Positions 11,511 to 25,800 of a stretch of DNA of 64,000 nt are shown one piece after another. Within the stretch, counting starts at the first letter, position 1. The number at the start of each line of letters is the position of its first letter. The DNA lies in contig NC_077224.1 in the NCBI RefSeq assembly GCF_024763615.1, positions 61,886,712 to 61,950,711 on the forward strand, in the 5' to 3' direction. The position numbers were made by a program, and so were the translations under genes. The notes beneath the pieces are model-generated. The model saw only the letters and a program-made list of their open reading frames with translations. It was not told the DNA's origin and searched no databases. The stretch is from Phlebotomus papatasi. Lineage: Eukaryota; Arthropoda; Insecta; Diptera; Psychodidae.

Positions 11511-14500
11511 TCTCTAAAGGACAATGGGCAAAAAGTTCCCAACCTTCCGCCACGAATGAGACCTATACCATCGAATAGGTATTGGCAAAGGTAACAACTT
11601 TTGTTCCGGGATTACCCCCAAAATTATGTAGGAAAAGCACTGAAGCATAAAACATATGTTTAAGAATTGTAATGATTAATTTTAGCAAAACTTCCTTTAT
11701 GCAATAACGATTAATCGTATATTAGTCCTTTTTAAGAATAATTTGTAAATAAGGACTCAAGGAAAATTTTCCTGGAACAAACCATATCTTTATCTCTTCA
11801 TTTTCCCTGTAAATTTCCAGATCTTCCTTATTAATCTTTTACCATCCTTCAAATTCATAAAAAAGGACAGAGATATGTCTCTTATTCAGTGATATTCTTC
11901 TTGAAAGAAAAAGTTAAAAGTTCTAAAAATCGCAGGGTCCTAACAGATACCGTTATTTAAATACTTTGAGTAATAAATTCAGAGAAAAAATGTTTTAATT
12001 AATTATACTCAGAACCTTTTGTTAAAATTCTTTAGTAACGGTACCTTTACAACCCTATGAACTTCAGGAATCCTAGCTCCTTTTCGAAGGAGAATATTTC
12101 TATAAAGACGAAAAAGGCAATACTTTTAACGGAATTAAAGAATGTTCGAGGATATTTGAGGAAAATCCGAATACAAAAAAAATGGAGGGATAGGGATACG
12201 GTTTCTTTTAGGAAAATGTTCCTTGAGTTCAGTTCTCTTTTAAAAAACGTTCTTTGACGCCAACAACTTACGATGTGCCGTTATTTAAAGAAAGCAAGTT
12301 TCGTAAAAATAGTTCTACCCATTTCTTAAGAACCCTTACTTTAAGATATCTGAAAAAGTTGACGTGATGGACTATAAGTTTCTTCGGGTGATATGATCAA
12401 GATACACCAAGGACTCCGAAAACACCTGTGATTTGCCATTACACGAAATAAGTTTTCGTTTTGTTGCCCTGTTATGTTTGATGGCTTTAAAACATGGATA
12501 AGTTTTCATTGAAATTGATTGAATTGAATTGAAAATCTGAAATTCGAAGCTTAAGTCATATCTCGACTTTGACCCGAATTTCATTAGGATTGGTTAAACC
12601 GTTTTCGAGTAATAAATTGTCAAAGTTGTGACTTTCAGAAGGATATAGTTAATTTCCCAAGGATTGACAGTCTTTTTTGACTTGGGTCTCGGTAATTTTT
12701 AAGTCATACACCAATATCTACAAAATGAGCCTAGTTCCATCTCTGGCGAAGGGTTGGACCTGCTCCCATACATTTCTGCCCATTGTCGTTTCTTATCAGA
12801 AAAATTATTAAGATGCTTATGATTCCATGTTACAAGTAAAAGATCCATGAGACCTAGAAAAGTTAAAAAAAAAGTTTTCGATTTAGGATTTTGCGACCTT
12901 CAATAACTTTAATAAACCTAAAGTCCGCACACTTCTTTACTATAAGGAGTTAATCCAAATCTTTTAGTGGAGAATGAGTAACTTTTCTATCTCATATTTT
13001 TAACATTATTCCAAACATTTTTTGGCGTCATATTAAAACCTTTCCACTTAACGTTTGTTTGTAAATCTGAAACTTAATTTGAAAATGTCACGCGATAATC
13101 AAAATATCGAAAAGAAATTAGAAACAAAAGTGACAGCTAAACTCAAGTAACATCAGGCTTATGTGCGATAATTTGTCTAAAATCGCTAATAATTACTTAC
13201 CGTTTTATTTTCAAAAGCAGTTTTCTACTGGAAATTAGCAAAATATCTGAGCGTATGTACTGCAGAGGCAATTTATTTTTAACAGATTTTATCTCTGATT
13301 GCAAAAGCTGTGATTTTGAAGATTCATAATCGAGAACATCTTACTGAACACGAAAACATTAAAGGTTCTGTCCTTCGTCTACTTGCCAGCACAATCACCT
13401 TGTTTTTCTGAAATTTATGTTCCAAGAACTCCCAAAGTGATGACCTTCCAAGAGACTTTTTAATTCAATATCACGACAGAACTTTGTTTCTTTTTTTTTT
13501 TTCATCCGTGGGGAAAATGGTGAAAATTTGCAGCGTTGCTTGGAATTTAAAATCTCCTTTCTCTGGGATGCTGAATTTGTACTTATTTATATTCTAAATT
13601 CCAGAAATAATGCAAAAATTTATTCGCCCCTTCTCTGGAGCCCATGTCTTTGGGGGTAGTCCCTAGTACTTGTCTTCGGTTGTGCAAGATGTGGAAGTGA
13701 ATGTTATTTCTATGGCTATAGATTATAGCACCATAAACGTGCGACGATTACCAAATTAACACATTTAGAATTCATTTCGGATGGAATTGGGGGGATCTTT
13801 TTTGCGTTTCCGAACATTTATTAAAATGAGAACGAGACGAGAAAATGTGTCCAATTCTTGTCGCCCACACGTTTTTAATTCTCCAACATTTAACTCACTG
13901 TCACGCCGTGGCATAAAATATATAAGTAGTTCTAATATAAGAAATTCTGGGCAGAATGCTGAGAATGGAAAACAGGAATTTTGCTATTGAGTTGACTTTT
14001 CCGGAGAGGGTGTGAAAGGACTCCCAAGCATCCTATATTTCTTCCAGTTGATCTAATTGGAAAATTTAGGAAGAAGATGTGGAAGTGGTTGAAGAATTGA
14101 AAAAAAAAAAATGTTAGATAACACTCGAACAATTTGATAATGTGGTCAGTGTGGTGTTTTTGGGTACATACAAAATGAATGAGGTGAATTGATGTTTGTT
14201 GAACGCACAATGTACATCTAATTAAATAAACAAACGCATAAATATGTGAAATAGCCAACATTTAATTTGATAAAACAATGAAACTCTCAAATGTTCATAT
14301 AGTTTATTCAACTATAAACGTTTCAATTAAATTTAATATTCGGACAGTGATGAGATTTAATTGTATTGCTCGAATAGACCAATTCTACTGATTGTAGCCA
14401 CAGAGTAAACATCAACATGAATGGTACTCTAGAAGATTCAATTACAGATATTTTGATGAAAACTGTAGGCCTGACTAACGTCAGTAGGAATTCATTTTGA

Positions 14501-14631
14501 ATTAACTTTTCTCACAACAAGGGAAAAACATCAATATGATATTGCAGCACTATATAGCTTAATGGTCAACATACAAATTGATTATATCATGAATAAAAAC
14601 ATCACATTCGTGGGTGGGAGTTTCTCACTTA

Positions 14632-14741
14632 TGGCCTCTACACACTAGAGAAATTTATGTCCATATTGAAGTAAATTCCCTACGTTTGTTTAGGAAAAAC
14701 TCTTCATTATGGCCATAAATTTCTTTAGTGTGTAGAGGCCA
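14632..14741. mobile_element. Harbinger/Tourist-like MITE, copy 1
   Basis: It is an inverted pair of about 45 bases starting TGGCCTCTACACACTAGAG, with TTA on both sides (14629-14631 and 14742-14744). A 3-base TTA duplication with a GGCC-type end is characteristic of PIF/Harbinger-derived MITEs. Length is 110 bases. Related copies lie at 42022-42157 and 46007-46371. Confidence 0.8.
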
Positions 14742-15660
14742 TTAGACAAAAATAGATTAGATGGCTGCTTGTGTCGAGAGCAGTCAAGAAAAGAATAACA
14801 ATGAAAGTTAAGTATAGCTACGAAAATTCAGATTTAAAATATTTGCTAAAACCTCTGGCACACCTTTAAATCAGGAAAATTTCATGAAGTCAAAATTCAC
14901 ATCCATTTCTTTCTTAAAAGCTTTTCATATGTCTGTATATCCTACTCTTTCGCACTCTTCTTCTTCGTTTGAACATCAAACCAAAATAAATTTAGTTCAG
15001 TCCAATTTTAAGACCGAAAGTGTGGAATAGACTAATGCAAAACTTTTGAGAAAGAAGAGAAATTAATTTTTACTTAATGAAATTTTCCTAATCTAAAAGG
15101 TGTGTAAAAGCCATAAGGAAGGAATGTGACTTCTCAAAAAAAGCAACGCCTACAAATTAAATTAGAGAAGGAAATTTTCCATACCTTATATAAAATTTGA
15201 ATTAGTATTGAAAAGTTTAATCAAGATGCTTAAATTTTCTTTCTTTACCAAATTTTCTGACATTTTTTCCCAAGAATTTTCCATGTATGTTAAATTGATT
15301 CTAATTACTGTTAAATGTTAGTCCTTTTAGAGAAAGATTGTTGAAGATAGAGAGAGAAAGTACCAGGTCATATCAGTGTATATTTTTTATTTAAATTTTC
15401 TGATATTTCAAACGTTTCTTAGAAATGAGGTATAAATTTTATTAATCTGATTGATAAGCGTTAAAAGGCGGCGCGACTTCCATATGGCGGTAGCAAAATC
15501 AATTTTTTGTACTTTATCCTAAGTTAATAGCTGACTTAATTAATCTTAGAGATAATATAAGAAACCTTACACAATTTGATTTGCAAAAAAGGAAAGAGAA
15601 GACATGACTGTCAACTAAGCTCCGCCCACTAGTAAATTGCTTGGTCCTGAAAAACAAGTA

Positions 15661-16152
15661 CAGTGGGACCTCGATAGAGTCAACCCCCGATAGAGTCAAT
15701 CTCCAATAGAGTCAATAGCTATGTTTTTTACTCTATGGACTCCGATAGAGTTAACTTGGACCCAAACTGACTCCGACAGAGTCGACTTTTGCATTATTAT
15801 TGAAATAATGATATTGTATGACTGTTCCGAAATTAAAACCAGTGCTTTGATGTATCAATGTAACGTTTTAACACAAGAAACACAATATTATGATAAAATT
15901 CGTATATTAACGATTAACGAGCGTTTTGATCGATTGATGAAAGTTCTCTTATCTTTCCTCTCTTGTCTTAAGATTTCTTGATTAAGCCCTATGATCCCGT
16001 ATGACGTGTTTTCCTGTAATCAAAAAAAAAAGAAAACGATTTTGCCGCTGAAACGAGAGGGATAGGGAGGGGTAGGGAGGAAATTGCGTCACCGAATCCA
16101 ATGGAGTCAACAGTCCTGGAAATAATTAGTTAACTTTATCGAGGTCCCACTG
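15661..16152. mobile_element. pogo-like MITE, copy 1
   Basis: It starts CAGTGGGACCTCGATAGAGT and ends with the inverse (ATCGAGGTCCCACTG), flanked by TA on both sides. The sub-terminal phrase CGATAGAGTCAA recurs several times. CAGTG-type ends with a TA duplication fit pogo/Tigger-like elements of the Tc1/mariner superfamily. The open frame at 15721-15981 has no transposase motif, so the copy is non-autonomous. Confidence 0.82.
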
Positions 16153-16707
16153 TACAACTCTGTTTTAAAAGACTGCTGCAGATGAGGTAGTTATTTAGCA
16201 AAAATAGTCATAATGAAATTTGGCAAGTTAGTAAATAAATCAGGAATCATAAATTCAAAATGGCGAAAAATACTGAAATATTCTTTGTAAAGGGTAAATG
16301 GAAAACATTTGAACCCTATCGGCATTTTTATGTTTTACTGACTAAATATTTATCTCGTTTGAACGAAATCTATGTAAATTCGAAAAAAATAGATGAAATA
16401 TTAATAAACTTGATGTTCGAATTATTGAGGTTCCCCAGAAAATCCTAAGTTGCCATCATTAACCGTTTAGTCATAATAAACGATTGAAAGACCGATTAAA
16501 CAACATATATTCCTATATCTGGTAGAGTTCAAACCGTTCAGACAATCAACTTTATTTATTTCAAGAATATTGAAATTTCTACTAATTTATTAGTATACCT
16601 TCTCCAAATATCTCTAAACAAATCAAGTTTGAATAGTAAAGTAAATCTTGTGCAATGATTTATTATCTAAAAACACATCTAAAACAATCAAGTTTTATAA
16701 TTCAGTA

Positions 16708-16956
16708 AGGTAAAGTGGTACAAGTTGGACAGTGGTACAAGTTGGACAATGGTACAATTTGGACAGAGCTTTTTGTCTTGATAAGTTTAGTACTTCATTT
16801 TTATTTATATATTTTTAATGCTTTAGTTTTATAATTTGGTTCCTTGTGCTTAAGAACAAATTTTGTACTGTATTTATCAAAAAAAAAGCCATGTCCAACT
16901 TGTACCGACGAATTGTCCAACTTGTAACACTAATTCCAAATTATATCACTTTACCC
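16708..16956. mobile_element. MITE, GTGGTACAAGTTGGACA family, copy 1
   Basis: The left end reads AGGTAAAGTGGTACAAGTTG with the TTGGACA phrase repeated three times. The right end carries the inverse (TGTCCAACTTGTACC, then CACTTTACCC). TA flanks both sides. The interior is almost the same as at 21453-21676. Confidence 0.85.
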
Positions 16957-18119
16957 TATATGAAATTTCAAGTTTTTCTCTCACATTTTAACTTTTTAGA
17001 ATAAAATTTCATGACTAACCAATAGGTTAGTACACTTCTGGAAAAAGCTCCGTATAGCACTGAATTCATGTTACTAACGCAAATACTCATGCAAATACCC
17101 ATCTTTTCAGCTAGACTCTCAGCACTCGCGCTTCATGAAAATTCTTGAAATACAATTAAGGATAAGAGATATTTTCAGAGGGTCTCTTGGGTATACAAGT
17201 CAAGATTGAATATGAAAGTTTAATCAGGTAATTTCATAGGGGTTAGTGATCTTGGCATGTCGGCTCCACGGATTCTGGCGCTCTCGAAGACCGTGTGGGT
17301 AGCTGAAGCATATTCTCTCTCCAGCCCCCTTTTTGGGTGCGCACTTTTCAAGGGAAAACACCCCTCCTGCACCTTTCTTCAGTTCCCTCAAATTCTGCAT
17401 GTTTGTCTACCCACCTACGATTTCTATATGGACCATGGGCTAGGGCTTTAATACTCCTAATGGTATAGTACACAAAGATGACTTCACATGAGAGCATACG
17501 TCTCTCTAGCATTCCGTAGAATTCCAACTCATAGAATGCAATGGACGATATAGGGCATTGGAATTACTTTTGGTCATCTAATTAGTTGTATACCTTACAA
17601 AATATATATAAATTTTTTAATGAAAAATATATCCAATTGCATTTGTGGTTGAATTTCCTAACCGAAATTCAACTTTGAAATAATTTAACTGGAGTATGCT
17701 TTCACTCGACACAGGGCCATCTAAATGTTGTGTCAGTATGGCTGGATCTGTAACATCGGTCTGAGTGATGTGATAAGGTCGTGCGGTCGAGAGTTGACAA
17801 CGTAAGCCTTGGCTGCGGGTTTTCCACGGATTTTCCGCAAAAACCGTCAATAAATCAGAAGCATGATGATTCAATTCCGATCCCAGCTTTGCGTATTACA
17901 CGAACTCTCAAGATAAAGCTCTCGGTGAAATATATTATTTTCTCAAGATTATATTGATCTGTATGAGGGCCATCAAAGATTATAAATTGATATCTCTTAT
18001 CGTTTGACCTCTAGCTCAGTAACAAATTTCGTTGAAGAATAAAATATTAAAGAAAAATAAAAAAAAAATTACGAGTAGTCTACTGATTCCTTATCGATTT
18101 TAGGACCAATGCATCTGTA

Positions 18120-18378
18120 TCAGAAATTTAGAGACCTTTCAAAAAAAACCCAAATTGAAACAAACCTTTTCAGGTCATTTTATTTCGCTCTTATAGAATC
18201 GTGTTTAAGATATGGGAGTAATATTCTGGGGAAATTCCTATAATCAGTGAAGGGATTTTCCATCGTTTCCATCCTAGAGGTTGGAATCGACGCTAAGACC
18301 GCGATGGCCGCATGGAAGACGGGTCAAAAAAACAGAGATGAAAATAGTGAAAATAAATAAATAAATCAATCAATCAAT
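18120..18378 (+). mobile_element. LINE remnant with AATC/AATA tail
   Basis: Near 18188 one frame gives YFALIESCLRYGSNILG, matching the conserved Y-x-AL-x-x-S-x-L-x-YG-x-x-x-WG block of jockey/R1-type reverse transcriptases. About 60 bases later comes a 3'-end motif (GACCGCGATGGCCGCATGG) and then an (AATA)n(AATC)n tail at 18350-18380. The element is truncated and internally deleted. The same 3' motif recurs at 36230-36330. Confidence 0.6.
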
Positions 18379-20812
18379 CAAAATCGGTTTCAAAAAGGGC
18401 CCTCCAGAGTGGTTAAACTTTAAACTTTGGAAATACCCATGTCGAAAATTTTTTCGGTCTTAGGCATGTATAGACAAAATATTCACTTTGATGAATATCT
18501 CCAAAACATATACCGAACATATAACGAAAATTAAAAAAAATTGTAGGATCCATTTTCGAAATGAACGAAAAACTTGGTTACAGGCATTAAGGGGAAAACG
18601 CTTTAAGATAATAGTTTTTAATCAGGGTCCACTGAAAATTGAAAGGCAATATCTCTTACCGTTTAAGCTCCAGATTGGAATCAAATTCAAAAAAGCAGAT
18701 AGTTTTCTTTTTATAAAATTATAAAAGTTGTCAAGTTATGACCCTTTTTTTATAAAGATTTAATAACAACTTTTTCTTTCCGAATAGTAAATATATTCTT
18801 TTTTTGTGCAATTAAAGAAGACTTCAATACCCTAAATGCTCTAAATTCAGAGTATTCAAAGTTTCGTTTAATTCAAATAATTTTCGGTATTATACAAAAG
18901 CCTTCTTTCGACTGAGTCCATCGGTGTCTCAGCGTTTTTTTTTAACTTTCAGTATAAAATATGCATAAAACTTTACACGGGTTATTACTTTCAATGTAAC
19001 ATTACGAACAAATAAACTATTTAGTAAATTTTTCAGTTTAGATATTCGAAATTAAAGACAGAATATTTTTAAAGATTTTTTTCCTTACTTTTAATTTTTG
19101 TGCTCTGTATATGAGTAATAAAAAAGTCTACAAGTAGATTAATAGCCATAAAAACCTCCGCTACTCTATATACATTTTCTCTGTTAAAAATACAAAAAAA
19201 AACTGTTGCTAGAGAAAATGGGCTTGCAATCCTGAATGAGTTTGGAGTACAACATAATTGAACACAAATATTCGAGAATGGAGCACCATATTATGAACAA
19301 ATAAGAGCTCGTTCTACATACGTATTCTGCACATTCAAACAAATTTAATTTCAATCCCTTATTACCGAAATGACTCAAACAAATTTATTAAGGTATTTAC
19401 AAGTAACTTTTTGGTAAGTAATCACATTCCGTTGTTTTTTGCAAATAAAAATGTATGTTGTATTTTGAGAGTGAATTAAACATCATGTTTTGCTCTTATT
19501 TTCTTTGCAGCAGTTTTCCCTTTATACAGAAAATGTTTGTTAGCTTTAATAGCTGTTGATCTCTTTTTTTTCTATGTAGAAAAAATCCTAGGTATATTAA
19601 TGTGTTTTTCTGTCTAGTGAGGCGATCTATGCTTGTTAAATTTTCAGGACAACATAAACAAGCCCTACGCAAATCCCAACAATCACCATATCCTAAAGTT
19701 AATCGCCCTATGCTACAAATATTGTTGAAGATTAAACGATTATCACACATTAAACAAGCTATTTTGCATGATTACTATTTCACCCATATAATATTAATTG
19801 TATTAAGCCAAGAAAGGGGTAGCTGAAGAAATTGTGTGATTATTGCAATAGGGCGTTGTTTATGGTATTTAGAGGATGTATAAAATACTCTCGCAAATGG
19901 TTAATCGAAAATTGTGGATTTAATGTGGAGAATGAGCTTCCTTCCTGAAGAACTCCCATCAAATTACACCCTTTATTGCGTATGGTGAAAATTTCTGGGA
20001 TGCATAAAATCCTATAGCTTATAGAGTAATAATTCGAAATATGTGACATGTCATTTATGTGGAAAATAATTCCTCCAACCTCTGCTATTCAAAATATGTG
20101 TATATTGTGCAAATTCATCTAGACTTTCTGTCAAAATAGTCCCTTTCCATCCAAATGTTTTTTGGCGGAAGAATTCTAAAACAACTTCAATGGAATGAGA
20201 GAAAGTGAATCTGCAAAAAATATCTTATGTAGAAGACAAGAAAAGTGCTGATAAACTCGTATTAGCTTGTGAGGAGTGTGATTTTCTTATTTCAATTTCG
20301 AATTGTGAGCTTAGCCTAGATAAAGTTAGCGGAGAACGGGTTAATTTCACAGATTTCGTTTTTGAAAATCCAATATTTGGGAATAATCAATCTTGGAATC
20401 GTATTGTATGAGATACATGTCGCCATTTGGGTTAGCAACTCTCGCAATTGTCATCCAAATCAGAAATTCTCTTACAATATGGACAACATGTGTATTTTCC
20501 TATTAAATTACGAGAATTTCTGATTGGAGTGCCGAATAAGTTACGAAAATTTTTGATCCAAATGACCATATATAGGAGATTCACTTTCAATTCATTCGAA
20601 ATGCTTAATTTTAAAGTTGTGAAATTGATTCACTAAAAAATCATTGCATAAGTCGAGGAACTATTGTAGGGCGTTCAGCCGAAAAAGCATGATTTCACGC
20701 AGTTAAACCTTTTTACAAGACTAATTTGTTAAACGAATATGAGCCATAATCAAATAAATTCAATTCCTTTAGGTTCTCTTTGACTATATCTAAAACTATA
20801 TAGGGGAAAGCG

Positions 20813-21018
20813 CGCTACCTTCGGACGATTTATGCTTTGTACAAATGATTTTTTACAATGTGTTATTAATGAATTTGGTCCATTATAATATTATATTTTA
20901 ATAGCTAGTCCAATGCAACAAATTTTCAAAAAAGAGCTATTAGTGAAATCCATAACGAACATAGAGAAAAATTGAATTGTCCGAAGCTTGAGTCGTCCGA
21001 AGGTAGTGCGCTGTCCCT
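20813..21018. mobile_element. MITE, GGGGAAAGCGCGCTACC family, copy 1
   Basis: The left end GGGGAAAGCGCGCTACCTTC and the inverted right end AGGGACAGCGCACTACCTTC pair, with TA on both sides. The phrase TCGGACGA lies just inside each end. Copy 2 is at 49446-49928. It is non-coding. Confidence 0.82.
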
Positions 21019-21049
21019 TACATAATTCCTAGATAATAATTTACTATCA

Positions 21050-21293
21050 CAAAAAATGTAATATCGAAAGTAATACATGCGTAACTTTAAAATATTTTGG
21101 TGTAAAAATATATCAACATTTTTTATTGTTAATTTTACACCTTTTTAAGTGTAAAATTGACATGAAAAAGAGTAACTTTAACTCCTAATACACCTAAAAA
21201 CATAATATTTACACCGATTTCGGATGCAATAATGCAGGATAAAATTACATTTCCGCAATGTTATTTTAACTTTTTCGGATTTCTCTCAGTATA
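21050..21293. mobile_element. MITE, CTGAGAGAAATCCG family, copy 2
   Basis: The right part matches the family closely (ACTTTTTCGGATTTCTCTCA at the end; ATATATCAACATTTTTTATT inside). The left end is eroded and its limit approximate. Confidence 0.7.
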
Positions 21294-21452
21294 GATAGAT
21301 AGACAAAAAGATTTATGTTCTAAATCCGTAATCTGAGCTGAAAGTACCGCCGACTTACGATTACCGGCCTCCTGAAGAAAGTGCCAGACAGCACAATTTA
21401 TTTTTCTACTATAGTGGTCTATGTTGGTATCGTAATACCCTAGACACATTTA

Positions 21453-21676
21453 GGGTAAAGTGGTACAAGTTGGACAATGGTGGACAGGGTTTTTTGTCTT
21501 GATAAACTTAGTACTTCATTTTTATTTGTATATTTTTAATGCTTTAGTTTTATAATTTGGTTCCTTGTGCTTAAAAACAAATTTTGTACTGTATTTATCA
21601 AAAAAAAGCCATGTCCAACTTGCACCGGCGAATCGTCCAACTTTTAACACTAATTCCAAATTATATCACTTTACCC
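21453..21676. mobile_element. MITE, GTGGTACAAGTTGGACA family, copy 2
   Basis: It starts GGGTAAAGTGGTACAAGTTG and ends ATATCACTTTACCC, with TA on both sides. It lacks about 25 bases near the left end compared with copy 1 (fewer TTGGACA units) but is otherwise very similar. Confidence 0.85.
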
Positions 21677-22638
21677 TACGACTAAAGCCGAGAGACGACT
21701 TAGTGGAAAATGATGGAATTGAAGTTTAATCATTATTTTAAATATAATTACGCTGAGCCGTCTCTCGGCTTATCCTCAAGTCTGTCAAAGCCTTAAGACT
21801 AATTTAATTCTTAAAAACCTTCTCATTTTGCATTTATTCATTTAAAAAAAATGTATTAAGGTTTTTGTAGCTCGACAACGGTTTTGAAAGGCTTTAATGA
21901 CTGACACTATTTTCTAGCGATCCCAAATACGACTAATGGTGCTATTCCAATGAAAAATAGAAATCTTTTTTCTATATGCGGGGGGTAGTTTAGGTAAATT
22001 AGTTCGCTAGAGAATGTGGACTTGTAGGATGGAGGGTCACCGAAGGCCGGAAGTTAATATCTCTAGTCGAATGGCGGACAGAACGTTGAAAAGTCGACAA
22101 GATTTGGATTGTACAAACCCCTCTCTCGTGGAGTTCGAACAGTTAAAAGTTTACGTAAAGGACAGCTAAAAGGATGAACGTTGAGATTGAGATATCCAAT
22201 ACGAGAAAAAATATAAAATTTATTAAAGATTAAGAAAGTGTCTTTAAAAAAAAACGAAAATAAAGATATTTAATTTTGATAGTGGCTCGTAGTATTTCAA
22301 ATAATAACACTGCCTATAACGTATAATTCATCTGATGATCTGATAATAATTTACTTGAATAACATTTATTCGGTTCATTTTGTCTTCATTTCGCCTTTTC
22401 TGCTGTTTCCTAAACCTGTGAAGCAGTTTTTATAACTGAAAACTGAATTTGAAAAATGATTTGTAAAACACATATCACTGTGATCTTTTGAGAATTCGAA
22501 AAAAATTTAATTAGTTCAAAAAAAAAAAAGATTTTAAAGCTCTTTTTTGTTTCAGGAATCATAATTTATACAAAATTAAATACGAGTATTAACAGTTTTT
22601 AATAAGGACAAATACCAAATGAGTAGAAAAGAAAATAT

Positions 22639-22875
22639 TGTTAAGCTAAATCAGAGAGATCGAGGCTTAAGTTCACGAGCACCTGAGGAACGACCCTCAG
22701 ACTCCACTGCACTGCCTGGGCACTCGTCACAAACTGAGTGACTGGCCGAGCAATGAGCGAATATCTCGCCTCGAGGTGCACGCTATGCTCGTGTGGGACA
22801 TACCGTTATGGTATAAACTCTATGGGTAAGCCACAGCAGAGGGATTTTACGCTTATCGTGGCTTTTCGTCTAACA
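22639..22875 (-). repeat. LTR, left copy
   Basis: 237 bases, TGTTA...TAACA ends, identical to 27991-28227. Preceded by the ATAT target duplication (22635-22638). The same LTR occurs diverged and alone at 50355-50797. Confidence 0.93.
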
Positions 22876-25800
22876 ATCGGCCATTCCTGATGAATCACCG
22901 TCCTCGGTGTTAGGAGAACGCAAGGGCAAGAAATTAGGCCGCTAGACATGTTTCCACTGGCAGACATTGCGCAATGCAATGAGACAACCAGTGCGTCCAC
23001 CTCTATATTATACCCGGAGGGTATCGAGGAGGAACCATCTATACCAATCTTTCGCATGATAGTACGTGAGAGAAACGAACTAAATTCTCGTGACGCTCAC
23101 CAAATCACTGTGATTGGCATAGACCGTGAATTCTAACCAGAATCCACCATCGAGCTTCTTTAGGTGACTTGCTCGACACTTGCGCAATTTTGTTGGACGT
23201 CCTCTGGAACATGTAGCCTAGACTTCCTTCGGATCCGATGTTTCTGTTCGGGTCGGTGGCCACCATACGATGCCTGACTACGCTCTAACTGCCACCGCTC
23301 TACCATCCGTACGATGTTATGTCATCTAGATGGGAGTAACGAGCGGTCAGTCAGCATCTGAAACGAAAACTCGAAACCGATCCTTAGATCCGCCCAACTG
23401 CGATTTTACTGCAATCTAATTTAACTTTAAGGCCGAGACCTTCAAGTAAGCATATTATCACCTCATAGTCTCATGTTACTCATGTTTAATCAGGAATTCG
23501 TTTTTGCCTTAATAAAACACCTAGACATTCTGACCTTGTCTAGTTTAACCTCTTGGGCATATAGTTTCTTAATTCGTCTGCATTTAGCAAATTTCTAATT
23601 TTCAAAAATTTCAAATAGCCTTGAAACAGCCTTCTCTTCTCCGCAAAGACGGGTAACGCTTGCGTAAACAATTCATTGACCTTTCTTAAGGAAATCAGCT
23701 AGACTACTACTTTCTTCACTAAGATTCGCCTTAACCATTCATTCAAATGAATTACCAACTGAAGAAAGCAGCTGTTGTTCCCATCAATGAATTTCAAAAT
23801 TAGAGAAGATTAGACAGAGGATTCGTATTCTAAAAATACTACCACAGATAACTCATTCATACTTTGGTTTCTTGACTACTACAACTTTTTAGCTTGTCAT
23901 AGAGCCAAACCGAAACATAAAGTACTTCATATCTGTGTCCGATCATTTCTTCACTCCAAAGAGAACAATTAATGAGGAATAGCCAGAGTTAACTGAAAAG
24001 CAACTATTCACTGGTACTTAACCAGAACTTCCATTATTCTATAGGTCAGCGAAAAGGAATTACTTTGAAACTTCACTTCTCTTTGAACTACAACCATGTT
24101 CTTTTCCTGTATCAAAACCCTTCTCGCTATTGTTTTGTATTTCGATGAATTTAATCATCAACTCTAAGCCATCTTAATACTCACAAATGGACTTCATAAT
24201 CTGGATAAGAACTGGAAGATAACCACAGATAACCATAACCGATTTTAGTTCACCAACTTCTGTGACTGTTTGCCTTGCCACAAAGATGAATCAAAACTAA
24301 AATATCTCAGATCATCTGTACCAGGGGACAGCTTTCACGTCAGCAGACAGTCAGTTAGACTGAAGAACACACATAAATAACTTCTCTCTATTTTAGTTTT
24401 CAGACTCCTGCCATTATTTTCTTTAATCCAGTGCCATATTCAAACTAAAATATCTTAAGTTATCCATATAGGCAACATTTCCACTGAGGTCTCGAAAATG
24501 GAACAGTGTCAAGGTTACAATTAAACTGGAACTTGGTGGTATTCTGAAATACACAACCCCACGACCATTCGTTGTCCATCTTATTCCTCGGAGAACAATA
24601 GAGAAAACAACCAACATGAATTCATTTTTACTGCAATAGGGCTTTAAAGTAGACCTCTTACGTCTACAAACATTTTCAAATCAGTTTTTCGACTTGTAAC
24701 AGGAACCAGTTTTCGACATTCAATTTGTCACAGGATTACCATCTGCCTATAACTAGAACTGCAAGTACGACATTCCGGGTCAACACTGAAATGTATGTCA
24801 AATTGTACTATTGCAATCACTGTCTGACTAATGCCTCTGAAGAATATCCTAGATTATTCTGCATTTTCTGGAATTACACACTCGACAACAAAACTCTCTT
24901 CCAATCGTTCGAGTATATCGATCAGGAAAGTCTAACAGCTACCAACATATTCAAAATACATTAAACTAATTCTTATAGCAATAACTGGACCTTTTCTGGA
25001 CAATCAAACCTTAAATCTCAAAATCGTGGAACTTCTTCTGGAACTCTGGATATTTACTTTTAGAATATGCTGTAACCCGATCTATCTTCTATTCTGATTC
25101 TGATCGTTTAAGAACTGCATGGTTTCAGACCAGAGAATGATCTGCACTCAATTGATGAGATCGATTTCACAGGGAACACTTTCAACACAATTCTCATTCC
25201 AACCAATTTTTAAGGAACTATTCTTAATTCTCCTTATCCCTATCTGCGTATCTATGATTACCGTTTAATATTTGCTTCGCTAACTATGGGTCATGATTCT
25301 GGAGCAAACCAGCTCAGATCTTACAGAAGCTTCAATCTGAAACACAGATGTGAATTTCTAGACCACAAGTCTAAATAACGGCAAATTATGTCATCAAGTC
25401 TAGCAAAAGATCACTAGCTCACTCGTAACTCGAACACTTTGGTACTTCTCAGATTTCTTTGAGCTTATAATACTCGCAACTGGGTAAACGGCAACACAAC
25501 AATTTCTCGAACTTGGACAGATTAACAGAACTTCATTTTTCTATAACCACTTGATGTCTATGCATTACCTTGTAATTCTACCCTACCAACCATTGGCCCA
25601 AATGTCCGTCTTTTCAGGACGATAAGTGTCAACAATTGATAACAGGGATTCGAATTGTCGTAACAGAACATCAAGTTGCCATCTGCATGATTGAAATCGA
25701 ATATATGGCCTCTTGAAAAACAGAGCAGTTCTGAGAATCTACGACTATTACTGCATCAGGGCAATCCCCACACATGGATCAATTGCAGGAAAATTTCTCA

